A stretch of DNA of 64,000 nucleotides from Streptomyces sannanensis (GTDB lineage Bacteria > Actinomycetota > Actinomycetes > Streptomycetales > Streptomycetaceae). The DNA is taken from NCBI RefSeq assembly GCF_039536205.1, contig NZ_BAAAYL010000001.1, forward strand, positions 4,526,001-4,590,000, read 5' to 3'. Of the stretch, positions 1 to 8,465 are shown piece by piece (the first letter of the stretch is position 1; each line of letters begins with the position of its first letter). The notes beneath the pieces were generated by a model. It did no database searches. It was not told the DNA's origin and saw nothing but the letters and a program-made list of their open reading frames with translations. A program made the position numbers and the translations under genes.

Positions 1-1299
1 GGTCCACATCCGCGGGAAATCGGGCAGCGTCTTGGCCGTGGTCGCCACGTTCTCGATCCGAACTCCCTCGACGGCAAGACCGATGATCGCGCCCGCGGTC
101 GCCATGCGGTGGTCGTCGTACGTGTGGAAGATCCCGCCGTGCAGCGTGCGCGGCCGGATGTGCAGACCGTCCTCGGTCTCGGTGACCTCGCCGCCGAGTC
201 CGTTGATCTCCTTGGTGAGGGCGGCCAGCCGGTCGGTCTCGTGCAACCGCAGATGGGCCACACCGCGGAGGGTCGACGGCGAGTCGGCCAGCGCCGCTAC
301 GGCGGCGATGCCCGGGGTCAGCTCGCCGACCTCGGAGAGGTCCACATCGATGCCGTGGACACGGCCCGTACCGGTGAAGACCAGACCCCGCTCGGTGAGC
401 TCGCAGGAGCCGCCCATCTCGGTGAAGATCTGCCGCAGCTGGTCACCCGGCTGAGTGGTGCGCTCGGGCCAGTCGGGGATCACCACACGGCCGCCCGTGA
501 TCAGGGCCGCCGCCAGGAACGGCTGGGCGTTGGACAGGTCCGGCTCGACGACGAGGTCACGGCCGAGGAGCGCGCTGGGGGAGACCCGCCAGACATTCGG
601 CTCACCGCCCGTCTCCGGCTCGTCCACCTGGGCGCCGACCACACGCAGCATGTCCACGGTCATCCGGATGTGCGGCACGGACGGCAGGGTCGCGCCGACG
701 TGCCGTACCTCCACGCCCTGGTTGAAGCGCGGGGCGGACAGCAGCAGCGCGCTGACGAACTGCGAGGACGACGAGGCGTCGATCTCCACCCGGCCGCCGT
801 CCAGCGCCCCGCCGCCGTGCACGGTCATCGGCAGCGAGCCGCGGCCGTCGTCGTCGATCCGGGCGCCGAGCGCGCGGAGCGCGTCGATCACACCGGTCAG
901 CGGACGCTCGTAAGAACGCGGATCGCCGTCGAACCGCACCGGGCCGTCGGCCAGCGCGGCGACGGGCGGCAGGAAGCGCATCACGGTGCCGGCGTTGCCG
1001 ACGTCCACCGTCGCGTGGCCGTGCAGCGCCGCGGGGATGACCCGCCAGGCCTCACCGGAGCCGTCCGGGCCTACGCCTTCCTCGATGCCGACGCCGAGGG
1101 CACGCAGGGCCCCGGCCATCAGCAGGGTGTCGCGCGAGCGCAGCGGTCGGCGCAGCCAGCCGGGCTCCGCGGCGAGCGCCGCCAGGACCAGTCCGCGGTT
1201 GGTGACCGATTTGGACCCGGGCACGGTGACGGTCGCGTCGACGGCTCCGTCAGCGAGCGGGGCCGGCCACAGGGCGGGGTGCACGGGGGTTTCGGTCAT
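1..1299 (-). CDS. aroA: 3-phosphoshikimate 1-carboxyvinyltransferase (EPSP synthase), 3' end cut by window
   Basis: Sixth step of the shikimate pathway: transfers the enolpyruvyl group of PEP to shikimate-3-phosphate in the cytoplasm. The reverse strand reads 433 codons from ATG at 1299 and is still open at base 1. The N-terminal PGSKSVTNR phosphate-binding motif lies at residues 27-35, a GNAGTVMRF segment follows, and DDHRMA lies near the C-terminus. The family is about 430-450 residues, so only a few C-terminal residues are missing. No neighbouring gene in the window is from the same pathway. Family assignment is very secure; the missing terminus is simply outside the window. Confidence 0.96.
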   Translation of the reverse strand, partial: MTETPVHPALWPAPLADGAVDATVTVPGSKSVTNRGLVLAALAAEPGWLRRPLRSRDTLLMAGALRALGVGIEEGVGPDGSGEAWRVIPAALHGHATVDVGNAGTVMRFLPPVAALADGPVRFDGDPRSYERPLTGVIDALRALGARIDDDGRGSLPMTVHGGGALDGGRVEIDASSSSQFVSALLLSAPRFNQGVEVRHVGATLPSVPHIRMTVDMLRVVGAQVDEPETGGEPNVWRVSPSALLGRDLVVEPDLSNAQPFLAAALITGGRVVIPDWPERTTQPGDQLRQIFTEMGGSCELTERGLVFTGTGRVHGIDVDLSEVGELTPGIAAVAALADSPSTLRGVAHLRLHETDRLAALTKEINGLGGEVTETEDGLHIRPRTLHGGIFHTYDDHRMATAGAIIGLAVEGVRIENVATTAKTLPDFPRMWT

Positions 1300-1314
1300 G
1301 GACTTCACTTTACT

Positions 1315-1469
1315 GAGGTTCGCGTGATGAGACGGACGGCGTCCGGGCGGCGGACACGACAGCCCTGCCGGGGTCCGGCCCCCGGCGGAGCCGCAATGGG
1401 AAGCAGTGGCCCCCGGGACAGCACAGCACCGAGGTTCGCGTGACGAGACGGACGGCGTCCGGGCGGCGG
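1315..1469. repeat. 39-bp near-identical direct repeat pair
   Basis: Bases 1315-1353 and 1431-1469 match over 39 bp with one difference (GTGATGAG versus GTGACGAG). They occupy the gap between the aroA start and the M50 protease stop. No gene is visible in the gap. The pair looks like a local segmental duplication. Confidence 0.8.
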
Positions 1470-1480
1470 GACCCCCGACC

Positions 1481-2164
1481 TCAAAGACCGAGCAGCCAGC
1501 GCCCACCGCCGACGAGCGAGCAGAGCGACACCGCGTGGAAGAAGAACAGCCACAGCACGGTCGGCACGTTCGTGAGACGCGACAGCTGATCGGCGTCCGA
1601 ATCCGATGCGTCGCCGTGCCGGCGCTTCATCTGGAGCTCGAAGGCCGGGCGTACCCCGCCGAGAAGCAGGAACCACACCGCCGTGTAGGCGAAAGCAGCC
1701 TGCACCCTGTCGTCGGCCTGCCAGGAGACCAGCAGGAAGGCCGCACCCGTGACGATCACCGTAAGCGCCCCGTACGCGTTGCGGATCATCACCAGCATCG
1801 CGACGAGCAGCGCCGTCGCCGCCCAGAGCAGCAGCGTGACATGGTGCGCGGCCAGCAGCCAGGCACCGCCGAGCCCCAGCAGTGGGGGCGCGGGGTAGCC
1901 GGCCGCGGCGGTGAGGATCATGCCGAGGCCGGTGGGCCTGCCACGGCTGACGGTCAGCCCCGAGGTGTCCGAGTGCAGCCGGATGCCCTGGAGCCGACGG
2001 CCGGTGAGCAGGGCGACCAGGCCGTGGCCGCCCTCGTGGGCGATCGTCACGGCATTGCGGGAGAGTCGCCACAGGCCCCGCGGTACGACCGCGACGAGGG
2101 CTATGGCGGCCGTGACGAGGACCAGCCACTGATCGGGTGCTGACTGGGTTTCGAAGACATCCAT
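1481..2164 (-). CDS. M50-family membrane metalloprotease
   Basis: A 227-residue integral membrane protein of the M50B-like (site-2 protease type) family. HEGGH at residues 43-47 supplies the zinc ligands and general base. It sits after a first hydrophobic helix (about residues 14-27), and several further hydrophobic segments follow. ATG at 2164 is preceded by GAGGAG about ten bases upstream, which selects it over longer readings into the divergent gene. The substrate cannot be inferred. The divergent SRAP gene starts only 51 bp away, so the two share a short promoter region. Homologues are common in Streptomyces as 'M50 family metallopeptidase'. Confidence 0.85.
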   Translation of the reverse strand: MDVFETQSAPDQWLVLVTAAIALVAVVPRGLWRLSRNAVTIAHEGGHGLVALLTGRRLQGIRLHSDTSGLTVSRGRPTGLGMILTAAAGYPAPPLLGLGGAWLLAAHHVTLLLWAATALLVAMLVMIRNAYGALTVIVTGAAFLLVSWQADDRVQAAFAYTAVWFLLLGGVRPAFELQMKRRHGDASDSDADQLSRLTNVPTVLWLFFFHAVSLCSLVGGGRWLLGL

Positions 2165-2215
2165 ATGTTCGGGTGACTCCTCGTCGATCCGGCGGGTCGT
2201 GGCAGTGTGGCACTT

Positions 2216-3031
2216 ATGTGCGGACGGTATGCAGCGAGTCGCAGGCCCGAGGATCTCGCCGGAATCTTCGAGGTCGAGAAATGGGAGCCGGCGGAAACGC
2301 TGGAGCCCGACTGGAACGTGGCCCCTACGAAGGAGGTCCACGCGATTCTGGAGCGCCCTCTGAAAGACGCGGAAGACCGGCGTCCGGTTCGCCAGCTGAG
2401 GATACTCAAATGGGGTCTGGTGCCCTCGTTCGCCAAGTCGCCCGAGGGCGCGGCGCGCATGATCAACGCACGCGCGGAGACCGTCCACGAGAAGCCCTCG
2501 TACCGCCGCTCCTTCGTCGCCCGCCGCTGCATCCTGCCCGCGGACGGCTATTACGAATGGGTGACCGGCAAGGAAGAACGGCAGCTGGAGGAGCAGGGCA
2601 AGAAGAAGCGGCCCCGCAAGCAGCCGTACTTCGTGACCCCGGCCGACGGCTCGGTCTTCGCGATGGCCGGTCTCTACGAGTTCTGGCGCGACCGGACCCT
2701 GCCCGACGACCATCCGCAGGCATGGTGGGTGACGTGCTCGGTCATCACCGCCGACGCCGAGAGGACCCCGCTGGCCGTCGCCCCGGCCGAGGGGCCGAAC
2801 TCCCTCGCGGAGATCCATCCACGGATGCCGCTGATGCTCACCCCGGACCGCTGGGACGCGTGGCTGGACCCGGCACAGACGGACGTCGACCGGCTGCGCG
2901 AGCTGCTCGCACCGCCGCCGCCCGGTCTGCTGCGCGCGTATCCCGTCACGACGGCGGTCAGCAACGTCCGCAACAACGGCCCCGAACTCCTGAAGGAACT
3001 CGCCGCCCCGGAGGAGGGCACGCTCTTCTGA
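2216..3031 (+). CDS. SOS response-associated peptidase (SRAP/HMCES-YedK family)
   Basis: The 271-residue protein starts MCGRY, so Cys2 becomes the catalytic N-terminal cysteine after methionine removal. In the family this residue forms a thiazolidine crosslink with abasic sites in single-stranded DNA and shields them. An Asn in NARAET and a His in EIHPRMPLML match the other conserved active-site positions. An upstream in-frame GTG at 2207 would bury Cys2 and is therefore rejected. It is divergent from the M50 protease. An internal lysine-rich loop (EEQGKKKRPRK, about residues 125-135) is typical of actinobacterial members. Confidence 0.93.
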   Translation: MCGRYAASRRPEDLAGIFEVEKWEPAETLEPDWNVAPTKEVHAILERPLKDAEDRRPVRQLRILKWGLVPSFAKSPEGAARMINARAETVHEKPSYRRSFVARRCILPADGYYEWVTGKEERQLEEQGKKKRPRKQPYFVTPADGSVFAMAGLYEFWRDRTLPDDHPQAWWVTCSVITADAERTPLAVAPAEGPNSLAEIHPRMPLMLTPDRWDAWLDPAQTDVDRLRELLAPPPPGLLRAYPVTTAVSNVRNNGPELLKELAAPEEGTLF

Positions 3032-3109
3032 GAGCGCGGGGCACATGCGCGGCTCCGCCGTACCGCCCTGCGGGCGGTGTCCTCAAGCTCCCTCAGCTGG
3101 GGGTACCCC

Positions 3110-3427
3110 CCGGGTACCCCCGACCGGGCAGCAGCCGAAGGGGGGCGCGCAGGGGGGTGGGGTGCTGTCCGGGCCCGGGGTTGCCGCTCTTCGTGCACGT
3201 GACTGGTGTGTCCGTCCTCAATCTCCCCCAGCTACCTCCCCCAGCTACCTCCCCCAGCTACCTCCCCCAGCTACCGCTGGGGGTGCCCCCAGGGGTGCCC
3301 CCAGGGGTGCCCCCAGGACGGGCTTGTTCGGGTGGTACTGCCCACAACCGGGCAGCGGTCGAGGTCGCGCAGGGGGTGCTGTCCGGGCCGTAAAACGTGA
3401 TGTGTGACGCGCGAACGTGCCGGTCCG
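3110..3427. repeat. Composite intergenic repeat block (copy 1)
   Basis: No gene is seen between the SRAP stop and the hydrolase start at 3471. The block holds a GTCCTC left arm (about 3211), four 13-bp CCCCCAGCTACCT-type units, a CCCCCAGC/GCTGGGGG hairpin core (about 3265-3285), three 13-bp GTGCCCCCAGGGG units, and a GGACGGGCTTG right arm (3316-3326). A roughly 90-bp tail at 3338-3427 ends in CGCGAACGTGCCGGTC. The whole block is paralogous to 29235-29530. The tail also recurs inverted at 26283-26373. Confidence 0.9.
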
Positions 3428-3470
3428 GCCACACCGGCCCCGCCGCAGGCGTTCGCGGGAGGATGGGCAC

Positions 3471-4133
3471 GTGATGCACAGCGAGATCGTCGAGACAGCG
3501 GCTGGTGAGGCACGAATCACATGGCACCCGGCCAAGGACGCACACCTGGTGCTGGCACTCAGCCACGGCGCCGGCGGCGGCATCGAGGCCCGGGACCTGG
3601 CGGCGCTCGCCGCCGCCCTGCCGCCGCGCGGGGTGACCGTCGCCCTGGTGGAGCAGCCCTGGCGTGTCGCCGGAAAGAAGGTCGCCCCCGCGCCGAAGAC
3701 CCTGGACACCGGGTGGCGCGACCTCTGGCCCGCCCTGGAGCGGCCAGGACTGCCTGTCGTCGCCGGCGGGCGCAGCGCCGGCGCACGCGTGGCCTGCCGC
3801 ACCGCGGCCGAACTGGGCGCGTGCGCCGTGCTCGCGCTGAGCTTCCCGCTGCATCCGCCGGGCAGGCCGGAGAAGTCCCGCGCGGAGGAACTGCTCGAGG
3901 CCGGGGTGCCCGTACTTGTCGTGCAGGGTGGGAACGACCCGTTCGGACGACCCGCGGAGTTCCCCGATGGGGCGTACGAACTGGTGGAGGTGGAGTCCGG
4001 GGATCACGGGTTGTCCGTGCCCAAACGGGCGGACATCAGCCAGGAACAGGCGTTGGAGATCGTCACCGAGGCGGTGGCGAAGTGGCTCGACGGCGTCCGG
4101 CAGCACAGCAGCCAGGACCACGGCGTCCGGTGA
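3471..4133 (+). CDS. Alpha/beta hydrolase of the KANL3/TEX30-like type
   Basis: A cytoplasmic alpha/beta hydrolase of about 220 residues. The nucleophile elbow is GGRSAGA (Ser near residue 101). The acid is probably the Asp in GNDPFG and the histidine lies in SGDHGLSV near the C-terminus. GGGAGG at 3457-3462 sits 8 bases before GTG 3471 and 11 before ATG 3474, so either could start. Reading further upstream would run into the dispersed repeat. Its last about 14 codons lie in a degenerate first unit of a 30-bp tandem repeat, so the C-terminus has probably been rewritten by that array. Substrate unknown. Confidence 0.82.
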   Translation: MMHSEIVETAAGEARITWHPAKDAHLVLALSHGAGGGIEARDLAALAAALPPRGVTVALVEQPWRVAGKKVAPAPKTLDTGWRDLWPALERPGLPVVAGGRSAGARVACRTAAELGACAVLALSFPLHPPGRPEKSRAEELLEAGVPVLVVQGGNDPFGRPAEFPDGAYELVEVESGDHGLSVPKRADISQEQALEIVTEAVAKWLDGVRQHSSQDHGVR

Positions 4134-4230
4134 CACGGCGCCCAGGAGCGCGGCGTCCGGTGACACGGCGCCCAGGAGCGCGGCGTCCGGTGACACAGCG
4201 TTCGGCAACACAGCACCCAGGGCCGCCGGA
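4091..4230. repeat. 30-bp tandem repeat running into the sigR promoter
   Basis: Units with the pattern CGGCGTCCGG-TGACACGGCG-CCCAGGAGCG start at 4121, 4151 and 4181. A degenerate copy begins at 4091, inside the 3' end of the hydrolase. Further decayed sequence continues to about 4230, immediately before the sigma-R promoter. The 30-bp period keeps the reading frame. Confidence 0.85.
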
Positions 4231-4233
4231 TCC

Positions 4234-4261
4234 GGGAATGTTGAGCGCGGGACCTCTGTTG
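4234..4261 (+). promoter_or_regulatory. Sigma-R-dependent promoter of sigR
   Basis: GGGAAT (4234-4239), exactly 18 bases, then GTTG (4258-4261). This matches the published sigma-R consensus GGAAT-N18-GTT exactly and has the usual spacing. It lies about 60 bp before the upstream sigR start codon, equivalent to the autoregulated sigRp2 of S. coelicolor. The start point would fall near 4270. Confidence 0.92.
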
Positions 4262-4319
4262 TGCCAGGCGTAAGCCGACCGGTACAGCCGCAGGCACGAT
4301 GTGAAGGGGAGTCCGCCGC

Positions 4320-5141
4320 ATGGGTTCGACCATCTGCCCGAGCCGCTTCAGCGCCACTGACCTGGAGTGGACGGTGGTTCCGGCGCCCAGGACCGCCCCC
4401 ATTCGGGCGGCGGATGGACGGGATAGTCGTCTATCCTCCGATTCGAGCGGGTCGGTATTCGGCCCCGCCACGTCGCTGGAGGAGGTGGGTCCGGTCGCTG
4501 GGACCGACGCAGGGACCGACGAAGGCCGCGCGGAAGAGACGACCGCGGAGCGCAACGCGCGCTTCGAGCGGGACGCCCTGGGCTTCCTCGACCAGATGTA
4601 CTCGGCCGCGTTGCGTATGACACGCAATCCCGCCGACGCCGAGGACCTTGTGCAGGAGACGTATGCGAAGGCGTACGGGTCCTTCCACCAGTTCCGCGAG
4701 GGCACCAACCTCAAGGCCTGGCTGTACCGCATCCTCACGAACACCTTCATCAACTCGTACCGCAAGAAGCAGCGCGAACCGCAGCGCAGCGCCGCCGACG
4801 AGATCGAGGACTGGCAGCTCGCGCGCGCGGAGTCGCACATGTCGACCGGTCTGCGCTCCGCGGAGTCGCAGGCGCTCGACCATCTGCCGGACTCCGACGT
4901 GAAGGAAGCGCTGCAGGCGATCCCCGAGGAGTTCCGCATCGCCGTCTATCTCGCCGACGTAGAGGGCTTTGCGTACAAGGAGATCGCCGACATCATGGGT
5001 ACGCCCATCGGTACGGTCATGTCCCGGCTGCACCGTGGCCGCCGTCAGCTGCGCGGAATGCTGGAGGACTACGCCCGGGAGCGCGGACTCGTCCCGGCCG
5101 GCGCGGGAGACTCGGACGATCGGAAAGGCTCGGGCTCATGA
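4320..5141 (+). CDS. sigR: ECF sigma factor SigR (thiol-oxidative stress)
   Basis: Sigma factor of the disulphide-stress response. Region 2 ([16 protein letters not shown]..., about residues 85-150) and region 4 ([19 protein letters not shown], about 200-260) are both present. Two starts are plausible. ATG 4320 (GGGGAG upstream) gives a 273-aa form. GTG 4485 lies exactly 55 codons downstream after GGAGG and gives 218 aa. S. coelicolor is known to make a stable SigR and an induced, unstable SigR' with a 55-residue extension, and this spacing reproduces that arrangement. The gene overlaps rsrA by 4 bp, so the two are coupled, and it has its own sigma-R promoter. Confidence 0.96.
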   Translation: MGSTICPSRFSATDLEWTVVPAPRTAPIRAADGRDSRLSSDSSGSVFGPATSLEEVGPVAGTDAGTDEGRAEETTAERNARFERDALGFLDQMYSAALRMTRNPADAEDLVQETYAKAYGSFHQFREGTNLKAWLYRILTNTFINSYRKKQREPQRSAADEIEDWQLARAESHMSTGLRSAESQALDHLPDSDVKEALQAIPEEFRIAVYLADVEGFAYKEIADIMGTPIGTVMSRLHRGRRQLRGMLEDYARERGLVPAGAGDSDDRKGSGS

Positions 5142-5476
5142 GCTGCGGAGAGCCGCACGAGATGGATTGCTCTGAGGTACTCGATCACCTCTACGAGTTC
5201 CTCGACCGCGAGATGCCCGACGACGACTGCACCAAGTTCGAGACCCATTTCGGGGAGTGCTCTCCGTGCCTGGAGAAGTACGGCCTCGAGCAGGCGGTCA
5301 AGAAGCTGGTGAAGCGGTGCTGTGGCCATGACGACGTACCGACCGATCTGCGGTCGAAGGTAATGGGCCGGATCGAACTGATCCGCGCCGGAGAGGCCGT
5401 ACCCGAGCAGGACCTGACGGCCGGTCGGGACATGCCGGCCGCCGCAGACGAACAACCGAGCCCCAACGAAAAGTAA
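5138..5476 (+). CDS. rsrA: Zinc-binding redox-sensing anti-sigma factor RsrA
   Basis: Binds SigR when reduced. On disulphide formation it loses zinc and releases SigR. All the zinc/redox residues known from S. coelicolor are at the same positions: Cys11, His37, Cys41 and Cys44 (HFGECSPC), with additional Cys3, Cys31, Cys61 and Cys62. 112 residues. The start ATG overlaps the sigR stop (ATGA, 5138-5141), so it is translationally coupled and co-transcribed from the sigma-R promoter. The C-terminal about 30 residues are acidic and look disordered. Confidence 0.95.
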   Translation: MSCGEPHEMDCSEVLDHLYEFLDREMPDDDCTKFETHFGECSPCLEKYGLEQAVKKLVKRCCGHDDVPTDLRSKVMGRIELIRAGEAVPEQDLTAGRDMPAAADEQPSPNEK

Positions 5477-5614
5477 GTACGAGTAACGCCCCTCGGGTGC
5501 TACGGCGCGACCGCGCCACCGAATCACCCGAAGGTGTAAACCCGCCTCCTCCCGATCTCCGCGGCCCTATCCTCGCGGTCCATGGGCCAAGGCCTACGGG
5601 GAGGAGGCGGCGGC

Positions 5615-7024
5615 ATGCGGGCATTGCCGGCGGGCGCGTGCGTCTGCATCGCGGGTGCCGTGGTGGCGGCAGCCCTGTGCGCCGCCCCCGCGCTGTACGG
5701 CCCCACCCCCTGGTACACCGTGGCCGCGCTCGGTTCGCTCTATGCCCTGTGCGAGTGGCCCGCCCACCGCCCGCTGTTCCGCGGCCGGGTGCCCGTGCCG
5801 GTTGCCGCCGGATCGTTCTTTCCCGTTCTGCTGGCCGCTGCCTGTCTGCTGCCGCCCGCCGCGGCGGCGCTCGTGGCCGTACCGGGCGCACTGCTCGGCC
5901 GGTCCGGTGAACAGCCCCGTGCGGCGCGCCGGATCTGGCGGGCCGCCGGACTCGCCCTCGCACTCTGGGCCGCCTCGCTCGTCCATGTCCTGCTCGGCGG
6001 GCACGAGGCGGTCGAGGCCTCCGACTTCCCGTACGCCCTGCTGCCCGCGGGAGCCGGGGCCCTCGCCTTCTGTCTGGTGCTGACCACCCTCGACGGCACC
6101 ATCCGGGCCACCGGCGTGGGGGTGCCTCCGGCGCTCCCCTGGGGGCCACGGAGGGTTCCCGTGCGCAGCGCCTGCCGCGGACTGCTGCCCCCGGCGCTCG
6201 CCCCGCACACCGTGCACGGGCTCGCCGGGCTGATGATGGCCGTCCTGTGGCGCAGCCCCTATGGTCCGCCCGCCGCGATCCTGGTCCTGCTGCCGATGTA
6301 CGTGTCCTGCTGGGTGTTCGCGCAGTACCACCGTGAACGCGCCGCCCACCAGGCCACCATCCGCGCCCTGGTGCAGGCCGTCGACATCAAGGACCGCTAC
6401 ACCCGCGGACACAGCGAGCGCGTCGGCCGGGCCTCCGTGATGATCGCCCGCGAGCTGGGCATGCCCGAGGAACGGCTGGAGGCGCTGCGCTTCGCCGGGA
6501 TCCTGCATGACGTGGGCAAGCTCGGCGTGCCGACCCGGCTGCTGCGCAAGGACGGCCCGCTGACCCCCGAGGAACGCCGGGTGATCGAGTTGCATCCCGA
6601 GTACGGACACGAGATGGTGCGCGGTATCGGCTTCCTCGGCGAGGCCCGGGCCGCGATCCTGCACCACCACGAACGGCTCGACGGCAGCGGCTACCCGTAC
6701 GGGCTCTCGGGGAGTCAGATCCCGGAGTTCGCCCGGGTCGTGGCCGTCGCGGACGCCTTCGACGCGATGACCTCGACCCGCTCCTACAGCCGCGCCCGCC
6801 CGGTCGAGGCAGCGGTGGCAGAACTCGAACGGTGCGCCGGCTCGCAGTTCGACCCCGCCATGGTCCACGCCCTGTCCCGCGCGCTGTCCCGCCACGGCTG
6901 GGACCCCACGACCACGGCGGACACCCTTCCGGTGCGGGGCGCCGTGCCGCCAGGAGGAAACGTCCCACCGAAGAGCCCGCTCCCGGCGCCCGAGCCGGCC
7001 CCGGCCGAGGACGGCGCCCGGTGA
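5615..7024 (+). CDS. Membrane protein with complete HD-GYP domain
   Basis: About 469 residues. The N-terminal half has six to seven hydrophobic segments. The C-terminal half is an HD-GYP domain with all signatures: GHSERV (about residue 266), LHDVGKLG (about 298), LHHHERLDGSGYPYG (about 350) and VADAFDAMTS. HD-GYP domains hydrolyse cyclic di-nucleotides; the substrate of this one is not proven. The start was chosen at ATG 5615 because GGGGAGGAGG lies just upstream, whereas ATG 5582 has no ribosome site. The stop overlaps the next gene's GTG (GTGA, 7021-7024). The proline-rich C-terminal tail is probably disordered. Confidence 0.88.
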   Translation: MRALPAGACVCIAGAVVAAALCAAPALYGPTPWYTVAALGSLYALCEWPAHRPLFRGRVPVPVAAGSFFPVLLAAACLLPPAAAALVAVPGALLGRSGEQPRAARRIWRAAGLALALWAASLVHVLLGGHEAVEASDFPYALLPAGAGALAFCLVLTTLDGTIRATGVGVPPALPWGPRRVPVRSACRGLLPPALAPHTVHGLAGLMMAVLWRSPYGPPAAILVLLPMYVSCWVFAQYHRERAAHQATIRALVQAVDIKDRYTRGHSERVGRASVMIARELGMPEERLEALRFAGILHDVGKLGVPTRLLRKDGPLTPEERRVIELHPEYGHEMVRGIGFLGEARAAILHHHERLDGSGYPYGLSGSQIPEFARVVAVADAFDAMTSTRSYSRARPVEAAVAELERCAGSQFDPAMVHALSRALSRHGWDPTTTADTLPVRGAVPPGGNVPPKSPLPAPEPAPAEDGAR

Positions 7025-8397
7025 CCGGGCTTCTCACGGGCCGGAAAATCCAGCCTGTCCGGCGATCGAGGACCGATCCGTCCGCACCTGCGCCGGTGAG
7101 CGGTCGCGTCACCGTCGGAGTGGTGCACGGCGCCGCCGTGGGGCTTGCCGTGTACGCCCTCGGATGGGCCCTCCGGCACGGCTTCTCGGAGCCAGGCCTC
7201 GCGGTCGCCTTCGGCGCGCTCATCGCCTTCGGCGAGCTCGCCCGCTGGGGCGGCCCCGGCGGGGAGCGCGAGAGCGCGCCACTGGGCGTCGCCGGAGCCC
7301 TCGGCTACGCCCTGCTCGGCCAGAGTGGCGGACAGGCGACCCACCACGGCGTCCTCCAGGCCGTCGTCGTCACCGTCACGGCCGCTCTCGCCGGGGCCGT
7401 GCCGCATGCCGCGCGGGGGCGCGGGCCGGGCCCGGACCACCTGGCCCGGCGCGTGCTCACCGTTGCCTTCGCCGCCGCGTGCTTCCGGCCGCTGTACAAC
7501 GCGGGCACGCTCGACGAGTGGGTCGGCCACGGTCCGTACCACGCGCTCTTCCTCCTGCTCCTGCTTGCGCTCACCGCACTCTGCGACGCAGTCCTCGCCG
7601 CCGCGACGGCCCACGCCCGCACCCTCCCCCACAGCTTCAAGAGCATGGGAGGTCCCCCCATCCCCTACGGCCCCCTGCTCCGCGACGAGCTGCGCGCCCT
7701 CCTCGGCATCGGTTCCGCGGTCTGCGCCACCGGTGTGGTGATCGCGCTCGCCGTGGCCGTCGCCGGCTTGTGGGCGCTGCCCGTCTTCTGCGTACCGCTG
7801 CTGCTGACCCAGCTGGCCTTCCGGCGCTGTGCCGCCGTACGCGCCACCTATCGTCAGACCATCGCCTCGCTCGCCCGCGCCACCGAGATCGCCGGCTACA
7901 CCCGACCCGGTCACGCCCGCCGCGTGGCGGTACTCAGCCGGGCCGTGGGCCGGGAGCTGGGGCTGTCGGCCCATGGGCTGACCGTGCTGGAGTACGCGGC
8001 GCTCATGCACGACATCGGCCAGCTCTCCCTCGTCGACCCCGTCCCGGCCGGGGCCACCGCATCGCTCTCCGCCGCCGAGCAGCGCCGTATCGCCCTGCTG
8101 GGCGGGGCCGTGGTGCGCCAGACCGGCGTGCCCGCCGAGGTCGCGGTGGTGGTGGAGCGCCAGGCGGACCCGTATCGCGAACAGCCGCTGCCCGCCCGGA
8201 TCGTACGGGCCGTCAACGCGTACGACGACCTGGCGAGTGGCAGTCCCGGCGGCCGGCTGACCGCCCTCGAACAACTGCGCCTCCGCACCGGCCACGACTA
8301 TCAGCCCGAGGTCGTGGAATCCCTTGCCCGTGTCCTGGCCAGGGACGCGGGCGAGGGACGGCGTCGTTCCGTCCCCTCCTGGGTAACCCAGGAGTAA
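7021..8397 (+). CDS. Membrane protein with degenerate HD domain
   Basis: Tandem paralogue of the preceding gene: hydrophobic N-terminal half, C-terminal HD-like half. MHDIGQLS is retained, but the GYP motif and the following paired histidines are absent (ADPYREQPLPAR occupies the GYP position). It is probably not a normal phosphodiesterase and may regulate its partner. GTG 7021 overlaps the upstream stop and has GAGGAC about 8 bases before it. GTG 7096 is an alternative with no ribosome site. With the 7021 start, about residues 6-25 derive from a dispersed repeat (GRKIQPVRRSRT). A second hairpin-like insertion may lie at 7626-7668. Confidence 0.78.
   Translation: MTGLLTGRKIQPVRRSRTDPSAPAPVSGRVTVGVVHGAAVGLAVYALGWALRHGFSEPGLAVAFGALIAFGELARWGGPGGERESAPLGVAGALGYALLGQSGGQATHHGVLQAVVVTVTAALAGAVPHAARGRGPGPDHLARRVLTVAFAAACFRPLYNAGTLDEWVGHGPYHALFLLLLLALTALCDAVLAAATAHARTLPHSFKSMGGPPIPYGPLLRDELRALLGIGSAVCATGVVIALAVAVAGLWALPVFCVPLLLTQLAFRRCAAVRATYRQTIASLARATEIAGYTRPGHARRVAVLSRAVGRELGLSAHGLTVLEYAALMHDIGQLSLVDPVPAGATASLSAAEQRRIALLGGAVVRQTGVPAEVAVVVERQADPYREQPLPARIVRAVNAYDDLASGSPGGRLTALEQLRLRTGHDYQPEVVESLARVLARDAGEGRRRSVPSWVTQE
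7038..7080 (+). repeat. Dispersed GTCCGGCG-ATCGAGGAC repeat at the 5' end of the second HD gene
   Basis: Bases GGCCGGAAAATCCAGCC-TGTCCGGCGATCGAGGAC match the repeat downstream of nagB at 28079-28108 and the one inside the PLP-enzyme gene near 38055. It lies between the first HD gene stop and the alternative GTG at 7096, so it may be translated. Confidence 0.75.
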
Positions 8398-8465
8398 TGA
8401 GCGCCCCTCCGGCCGGGCATGGTTGGATGCGAAGTGCAGGGGTGTCCGCAAGGCAGGCGGGAATC

